A stretch of 64,000 bases of DNA from Rickettsiales bacterium. Lineage in GTDB: Bacteria > Pseudomonadota > Alphaproteobacteria > Rickettsiales > UBA3002. A program made the position numbers and the translations under genes. The notes under the pieces are model-generated. The model had not been told where the DNA came from. It saw only the letters and a program-made list of their open reading frames with translations, and searched no databases. Each line of letters opens with the position of its first letter. The stretch's first letter is position 1. Positions 59,132 to 64,000 of this stretch are shown here, piece by piece. The DNA lies in contig JALEGK010000069.1 of assembly GCA_022763105.1 (NCBI GenBank), forward strand, positions 1 to 64,000. Direction: 5' to 3'.

Positions 59132-60049
59132 ATGAGTGACGGAGCTGCTTCGCAATCATCTGCATCAGAGGCGTATTTTGTTGTTTGCCAAAACAATGAG
59201 AAAGAAAGCCTTAAAATTGTTGAGGCATCGGACGGGATTGCAGAGCTTTTAGGCCGCACCCGTAGCGAGATGGAAGGCAATCCGTTAACCAATGTGTTAG
59301 CGCGTCATGTCTGTGAAGCAATCGATGATTTACTCGAATTTGATGATTTCGGCACTGAGTTGGATGATGTGCTTAAGCGCGTCCCGCATTTTAAGCTGAC
59401 CCATTATGACGGGCGCGAGATACCGTTTGCCATGCAGATTGTACGCGATCAAGCGCGCGACCAGCATAGCTGGTTCCGTATGCACCTGAAAGATGAGCGA
59501 CGTCAGATCGAAGATGATTCGATGGTTAAGCTTATCGCCCGCAATATGGAGGGGGTGATCTCAATCGATGAAAGCACAGGTTTGCCTGATCGGATGGCGG
59601 CAGAGCAATCGATTCGTCTGCTACGAAATTATGTGCAAAGTCATGAGTTGGATGTGTGCGTGTCGGTACTTCGCATGGACCGTTACGAGAAAACGATAGC
59701 CAAATACGGCAAGGTACCCTGTTTAGAGCTGATCAAGCATTTGGCATCTTGTTGTAAGGCAAAGTTTCGAGCTAATGATATGGTGTGCTTCCTATCCGAT
59801 ACGATGGTGGCATTGATTTTGATTGATATTCCTCATGAGACGGCGCCCGTTGTACTCAACCGCCTGCGCTGGCATATCGCTAAACACCGTATCAATTTCG
59901 GCGGGAAAGCCGATTTTTCGGTGACTGCCAGCATTGCCTATGCATCGCTTCAGCCAAATGAATCTCATGATGCGTTGGCGCTATGTGTGGATGAGTTAGA
60001 GAAATTAGACCCCGAGTCTCGTAACGAGATTTTTGATTTAACGGCGTAG
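59132..60049 (+). CDS. PAS protein with a degenerate GGDEF-like domain
   Basis: 305 aa. A PAS-like N-terminus (residues 15-125, VEASDGIAELLGRTRSEMEGNPLTNVL) is followed by a domain that begins with the GGDEF-family DESTGLPDRMAAEQSI segment. The active loop, however, reads VCFLSDTMVALIL where a cyclase would have R.GGDEF. The I-site RxxD is absent too. It should therefore not make c-di-GMP; it may bind a nucleotide or a partner. It is two bases before recG, so it is probably in one operon with it. The function is unknown. Confidence 0.6.
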   Translation: MSDGAASQSSASEAYFVVCQNNEKESLKIVEASDGIAELLGRTRSEMEGNPLTNVLARHVCEAIDDLLEFDDFGTELDDVLKRVPHFKLTHYDGREIPFAMQIVRDQARDQHSWFRMHLKDERRQIEDDSMVKLIARNMEGVISIDESTGLPDRMAAEQSIRLLRNYVQSHELDVCVSVLRMDRYEKTIAKYGKVPCLELIKHLASCCKAKFRANDMVCFLSDTMVALILIDIPHETAPVVLNRLRWHIAKHRINFGGKADFSVTASIAYASLQPNESHDALALCVDELEKLDPESRNEIFDLTA

Positions 60050-60051
60050 TT

Positions 60052-62202
60052 ATGCGCCCATCTATTTTATATCCTCTGTTTGCGTCTGTTTCGTCACTGA
60101 GTGGTGTCGGGCCTGCGATGCAGTCGAATTTGCGGCGATTGCTGCGCTTTAAGCCGATTATTGATAAAGACCAACAGGCGTTGCGTGAACCAGTGCTGCG
60201 CGATGTATTATTTCATATGCCGGGTGGTTACACAGACCGCCGCAATGTGGTTGCGCTGAATGATGTGCTCGATCAGACCGTTGCGACGTGCCGTGTGCGT
60301 GTGGGTAAGCATACGCCGTCTGTGTTTCGTAAAGGCGGCAAGAAAACGCCTTATCGTATCGCTATTGCCGATGATTCTGGCTCGGCGTTGCTCACCTATT
60401 TTAACAGCAAAGGCGATTATCTTAGTCGTACGCTACCTGAGGGACAGGAGCGCATTATTAGTGGCCGTGCTGAGATTTATGACGGGGTGCTGCAATTCCA
60501 GCATCCAGATATTGTGATGCCGGTTGAGAAATCAGCTGAGGCACTGCGACTGCAGGCGAATTATCCGCTAACACAAGGCGTGTCGCAAAAGCAGGTCGAG
60601 AAGCTGGTTAGACAAAGCCTTGATAAATTGCCTGTATTACCAGAATGGAGCGATACGCATTTGCTCAAACAAAAGCAATGGCTGGCATGGGATGAATCAA
60701 TTAAGCGGATACATCTGCCGCAATCGGATGCAGATGTGAGTGCGGCTTCTAATCTGCGTATGAGGTTGTCTTACGATGAATTGCTGGCTCACCAATTGGC
60801 GCTGGCGTTTGTTCGAGATCATACCAAGCAGGGCAAGGGTATCGTCATTCCAGATTCATCTGCGCTCAGGCAGCAATTGATTGATGCATTGCCATTTACG
60901 CTGACGCAGGGCCAAGTCGATGTGTTGGCAGAGATTGATGCGGATATGCAATCGGGCCAGCGCATGCTGCGGTTACTGCAAGGCGATGTCGGTAGCGGAA
61001 AGACATTGGTGGCGTTGGCTGCCATGCTGCCTGTAATTGAGATGGGGTATCAAGGCGCGCTGATGGTGCCGACTGATTTGCTGGCACGGCAACATGTGGA
61101 ATCGCTACGGCCATTCATGGATACACTCGGCCTTAAGATTGGTTTCTTAAGTGGCAAACTGAGTACAGCTGAGCGGGCTGAAGTGCTAAGTCAGATTGAA
61201 ACAGGAGAGGTGCACCTGGTGGTCGGTACTCACGCGCTTTTCCAGCAATCGGTGAGTTTCGGTAAATTAGGTATGGTCGTTATTGACGAACAGCATCGCT
61301 TTGGGGTGAATCAGCGACTCTCACTATCTGATAAAGGCCAGAACCCTCATATTTTACTGATGACGGCAACGCCTATCCCGCGCAGTCTATCCATGACGGC
61401 GTATGGAGATATGGATTGTTCGTTACTGAAAGATAAGCCGGCAGGGCGCCAGCCGATAGAGACACGTACGGTCTCGCTTGATCGTTTGCACGAGGTGGTG
61501 GATGGCTTAAAACGTGCGATAGCAGGCGGTGCCAAGGTGTATTGGATTTGCCCGCTTGTTGATGTGCCCGAAGAAGAGGCCGATACACACCAGCAACTCA
61601 CCTCGGTGACGGAGCGTTATCATTTATTCAAAAATATATTTGGTGATCGTGTGGGCATGGCGCATGGGCAGATGCCTTTGGATGAGCGTGAGCAGAATAT
61701 GCAAGGCTTTGCCGGTGATGCGTATGATCTGCTGGTGGCTACCACGGTGGTTGAGGTTGGGGTGAATGTGCCGGAAGCGACCATTATGGTGATCGAGCAT
61801 GCCGAGCGTTTTGGGTTATCGCAGTTACATCAGTTACGTGGACGAGTGGGGCGTGGCGAAAAACCATCGAGTTGTGTGCTGCTCTATGCACCGCGCATTG
61901 GTGAGGTTTCTAAGAAACGGCTGCAGGTGATGCGTGATAGTAATGACGGGTTTTTCATATCAGAAGAAGATTTAGTGCTGCGCGGAGCAGGTGATACGCT
62001 TGGCACACGCCAGAGCGGCTTTCCCGATTATTTATTTGCCGACCCGATAGAGCATAAAGAGTTGCTACTAGCAGCGCGAGATGATGCGAAGCTGATCTTA
62101 AATAAAGACCCTAGCTTGCATTCTGAGCGGGGAGAGGCGCTTCGGGTGCTTCTGTATCTGTTTGAGTATGATGCGAGCTTGCGCTACTTGGATGCTGGCT
62201 AG
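60052..62202 (+). CDS. recG: ATP-dependent DNA helicase RecG
   Basis: 716 aa. Branch-migrates stalled forks and recombination intermediates. An N-terminal wedge (OB) domain is followed by the helicase core: QGDVGSGKTLVALAAM, VIDEQHRFGVNQR, TATPIPRSL and VATTVVEVGVNVPEATIMVIEHAERFGLSQLHQLRGRVGRG. The C-terminus (LLYLFEYDASLRYLDAG) is typical. Its last 92 bases overlap antisense with lpxB. Confidence 0.97.
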   Translation: MRPSILYPLFASVSSLSGVGPAMQSNLRRLLRFKPIIDKDQQALREPVLRDVLFHMPGGYTDRRNVVALNDVLDQTVATCRVRVGKHTPSVFRKGGKKTPYRIAIADDSGSALLTYFNSKGDYLSRTLPEGQERIISGRAEIYDGVLQFQHPDIVMPVEKSAEALRLQANYPLTQGVSQKQVEKLVRQSLDKLPVLPEWSDTHLLKQKQWLAWDESIKRIHLPQSDADVSAASNLRMRLSYDELLAHQLALAFVRDHTKQGKGIVIPDSSALRQQLIDALPFTLTQGQVDVLAEIDADMQSGQRMLRLLQGDVGSGKTLVALAAMLPVIEMGYQGALMVPTDLLARQHVESLRPFMDTLGLKIGFLSGKLSTAERAEVLSQIETGEVHLVVGTHALFQQSVSFGKLGMVVIDEQHRFGVNQRLSLSDKGQNPHILLMTATPIPRSLSMTAYGDMDCSLLKDKPAGRQPIETRTVSLDRLHEVVDGLKRAIAGGAKVYWICPLVDVPEEEADTHQQLTSVTERYHLFKNIFGDRVGMAHGQMPLDEREQNMQGFAGDAYDLLVATTVVEVGVNVPEATIMVIEHAERFGLSQLHQLRGRVGRGEKPSSCVLLYAPRIGEVSKKRLQVMRDSNDGFFISEEDLVLRGAGDTLGTRQSGFPDYLFADPIEHKELLLAARDDAKLILNKDPSLHSERGEALRVLLYLFEYDASLRYLDAG

Positions 62203-63364
62203 GCTTGGCGACATAATCCAAAATGCATTGCGCGGCTTTTTCGCTTGGGGAGTCTTCGTCGTACTGGCCCAAAGACTTGGCTACTTCACGACATTCTAGA
62301 ATTTGTTGATCGCGAATGTCTGCATCGTTCAGCAGGTGCGTGACTTGCTCTGCAATGAGGGCAGGCTTGCACTTTTCTTGCAGCAGTTCGGGGATAATCT
62401 CTTTTTCCGCGATGATATTGATAAGATGCACGTAAGGGATGTTGATCATACGTTTGACCATCCATGCGGTGAGTGCATTGGCTTTATAGACAGTGACCAT
62501 CGGGATGCCAGCGAGTGCGGTTTCTAATGCGACGGTCCCTGATTTTGCTACCATTGCATCGCATGCTGCAAAGGCGTCTTTTTTCTCGTTATCGCCGACG
62601 ACCAAATGCACTGGCACGGCCCATTTCTCGGTAATTTTGCGCACACGGTCCGCCATGGCCGGTCGCAGAATAATGATGAGCTCGATATTGGGGTATTTGG
62701 TTTTGAGTAGATCAATCGTTTCTTCGTAGATTGGCATCATGCGTTTGATTTCATTCACGCGGCTGCCCGGAAGCATGCCGAGTAGAATACGGTCATCAGG
62801 GATAAAGTGCCGTTCACGGAATTGGTTTTTAGAACCTTTATTGCACCACTCCCATGCGACTTGATGGCCGACAAAATGGGTGATCATCGGTTTGTCTTCA
62901 AAATATTTTGGCTCAAATGGGAGTAGGGTGAGCAGCATGTCGAATAATGCGGCGGTTTTATCGGCACGTTTGGGTTTATACGCCCAGACGGTTGGTGCGA
63001 CGTAATGAATAATCGGTTTGTCGAAGTTGGCTTTACGCAAGGCTTTAACAACACGGAAGGTGAAGCCGGGTGAGTCGATGGTGAGTAAAACATCGGGCTG
63101 TTTGCGCAGGATGTCTTTGACGGTTTTGCGGATGCGTAGTTTCAAATTGATTGCTTTTGGCAGAATCTCGACAAATCCCATCAGCGATAATTCATGCATG
63201 GGAAAGAGTGAGGTCATGTTGCAGCTAATGAGGTGTTCGCCACCTATGCCGGATAGTTTTGGTTTTTTACCCGTGATTTTACACAAGGCGCGATAAAGCT
63301 TTGCGCCTAAGAAATCGCCGGATGCTTCGCCCGCGATGATATAGATATGATCAAGCTTGCTCAT
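62111..63364 (-). CDS. lpxB: Lipid-A-disaccharide synthase LpxB
   Basis: 417 aa. GT19 enzyme joining UDP-diacylglucosamine and lipid X into the lipid A disaccharide. IAGEASGDFLGAKLYRAL, GIGGE, MGFVEILPK, IDSPGFTFRV, GMLPGSRVNEIKRM and KSGTVALETALAGIPMVTVYKA all match. The last roughly 31 residues (from KPSQHPSS) go past the usual end and are encoded antisense to the end of recG; they are Ser/Pro/Ala-rich and look unfolded. Downstream partner of lpxI. Confidence 0.95.
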   Translation of the reverse strand: MSKLDHIYIIAGEASGDFLGAKLYRALCKITGKKPKLSGIGGEHLISCNMTSLFPMHELSLMGFVEILPKAINLKLRIRKTVKDILRKQPDVLLTIDSPGFTFRVVKALRKANFDKPIIHYVAPTVWAYKPKRADKTAALFDMLLTLLPFEPKYFEDKPMITHFVGHQVAWEWCNKGSKNQFRERHFIPDDRILLGMLPGSRVNEIKRMMPIYEETIDLLKTKYPNIELIIILRPAMADRVRKITEKWAVPVHLVVGDNEKKDAFAACDAMVAKSGTVALETALAGIPMVTVYKANALTAWMVKRMINIPYVHLINIIAEKEIIPELLQEKCKPALIAEQVTHLLNDADIRDQQILECREVAKSLGQYDEDSPSEKAAQCILDYVAKPSQHPSSASSHHTQTDTEAPEAPLPAQNAS

Positions 63365-63382
63365 GCCGAGCCTATTTTTATT

Positions 63383-64000
63383 TTATTCGTCAATGGTAAA
63401 GCCGAGGAGAAAGATCCCCAGCTCATCAGCGGTGCGGGCAAGTTCCTCGCGATTTAGCATAAGAGAACTGCCTGCTTCTGCTGCAATTCCAGAAAAGCCG
63501 CATTCTGCAATTCTTTCAAGTGTTTGCTTGCCAATGGTGGGCAAGTCAATGCGGAACTCTTGGTGCGGTTTTTTCATTTTCACTAAAACACCGCCGCGCT
63601 CTTCGGTTCTCAGCGCTTCACAGCGCTTAATCAGCGCGTCTGTTCCTTCAATGGCTTCCACACCAATCACCAACTGATTTTGGATGATAACGGATTGACC
63701 AATATCGAGCGAACCGATGGTACGAGCGAGTTTGGCACCCATCTCAATATCGGCTTGGGAGCGTTTATCGGGGTAAATGGAACCGATGAGACCTTCGGGG
63801 GTGAGGATGTCTTCGACGACATCATGCACGCCGACAACGCTAAACCCTTCTTCTTCAAAGAAGGTAATGATCTCGCGTAGTAATTCATCGTCACCTTTGA
63901 ACAGGTTTGAGCCTAGGCGGGCCAGTAGTTTGGTTGCTTTCAGGTCTGGGCGCAGTTGCGTCAGTTTTGGACGCATGACTTTACCAGCAAAGACGACTTC
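63383..64000 (-). CDS. lpxI: UDP-2,3-diacylglucosamine pyrophosphatase LpxI (partial)
   Basis: The frame runs off the window at 64000: codons upstream of the track's Met read EVVFAGKV, part of the LpxI family's VVFAGKVxRP motif. So the protein is cut at its 5' end. LpxI hydrolyses UDP-2,3-diacylglucosamine to lipid X and UMP, the step before LpxB; it is the version used in Alphaproteobacteria instead of LpxH. VIIQNQLVIGVEAIEGTDALI and GFSGIAAEAGSSLML fit. It lies 18 bases from lpxB. Earlier Raetz pathway genes (lpxD, fabZ, lpxA) probably follow outside the window. Confidence 0.9.
   Translation of the reverse strand, partial: EVVFAGKVMRPKLTQLRPDLKATKLLARLGSNLFKGDDELLREIITFFEEEGFSVVGVHDVVEDILTPEGLIGSIYPDKRSQADIEMGAKLARTIGSLDIGQSVIIQNQLVIGVEAIEGTDALIKRCEALRTEERGGVLVKMKKPHQEFRIDLPTIGKQTLERIAECGFSGIAAEAGSSLMLNREELARTADELGIFLLGFTIDE

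Overview
This window is a piece of an alphaproteobacterial chromosome made almost entirely of core genes. The evidence is: a short bacterial-type ProS; a DUF1467 protein; a PAS_5 protein; a PurU/YggT pair; a three-subunit PntAA-PntAB-PntB transhydrogenase; an mfd-sdhE // recG cluster; and, next to ahcY, a DivL-like kinase whose phosphoacceptor histidine is tyrosine. LpxB and LpxI show a lipid A-bearing outer membrane. A FlhF/FlhG pair suggests a polar flagellum. I cannot name the genus. I see no rRNA, tRNA, CRISPR array, IS element or prophage.

Layout. 1-9.5 kb: one minus-strand flagellar operon, fliF-fliG-fliH-fliN-flbD-flhA-flhF-flhG, with a sigma70-like promoter and a perfect inverted repeat at its start. 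9.6-16 kb: a GYF-domain membrane protein with a MarR regulator, a YkuD-type L,D-transpeptidase, then ahcY-divL-like-purU and a convergent yggT. 16-18.6 kb: one large flagellin with a long structured leader and a strong bidirectional terminator. 18.6-29.4 kb: gltA // nhaA, mutY // an SGNH-hydrolase-like protein, thiC with an AT-rich unknown gene and a FlK-like thioesterase, a small secreted protein, carbonic anhydrase with a YcgN-type protein, a MscS channel and a single-domain response regulator. 29.4-38.7 kb: the pnt operon // purE-purK, pheT without pheS followed by an M48 protease whose ribosome site sits in a hairpin, and small membrane or secreted unknowns. 38.7-45.4 kb: proS-lolC/E-lolD-dnaE, all overlapping. 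45.4-50.5 kb: a folate block, pabC-pabB facing away from folB-folK-folP-folC. 50.5-55.3 kb: a PAS_5 protein, an acidic unknown, parE, and a Met/His/Cys-rich two-gene envelope unit that looks metal-related. 55.3-64 kb: sdhE-mfd // degenerate PAS-GGDEF-recG, then lpxB and a partial lpxI.

How it works together. The flagellar operon supplies the MS ring, switch, export gate, polar placement pair and the sigma54 activator FlbD. The DivL-like protein probably belongs to the cell-cycle pathway that controls flagellar genes in this class. PurU, PurE/K and the folate genes share one-carbon and purine metabolism. Mfd, RecG, MutY, DnaE and ParE cover DNA repair, replication and decatenation.

No dramatic new multi-gene system is visible. 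The best leads are the possible SD-sequestering RNA switch ahead of the M48 protease, the operator-like repeat at the fliF promoter, the structured flagellin leader, the DivL-like kinase, the AT-rich gene inside the thiC operon, and the antisense recG/lpxB overlap. No stretch over 300 bases lacks a gene.
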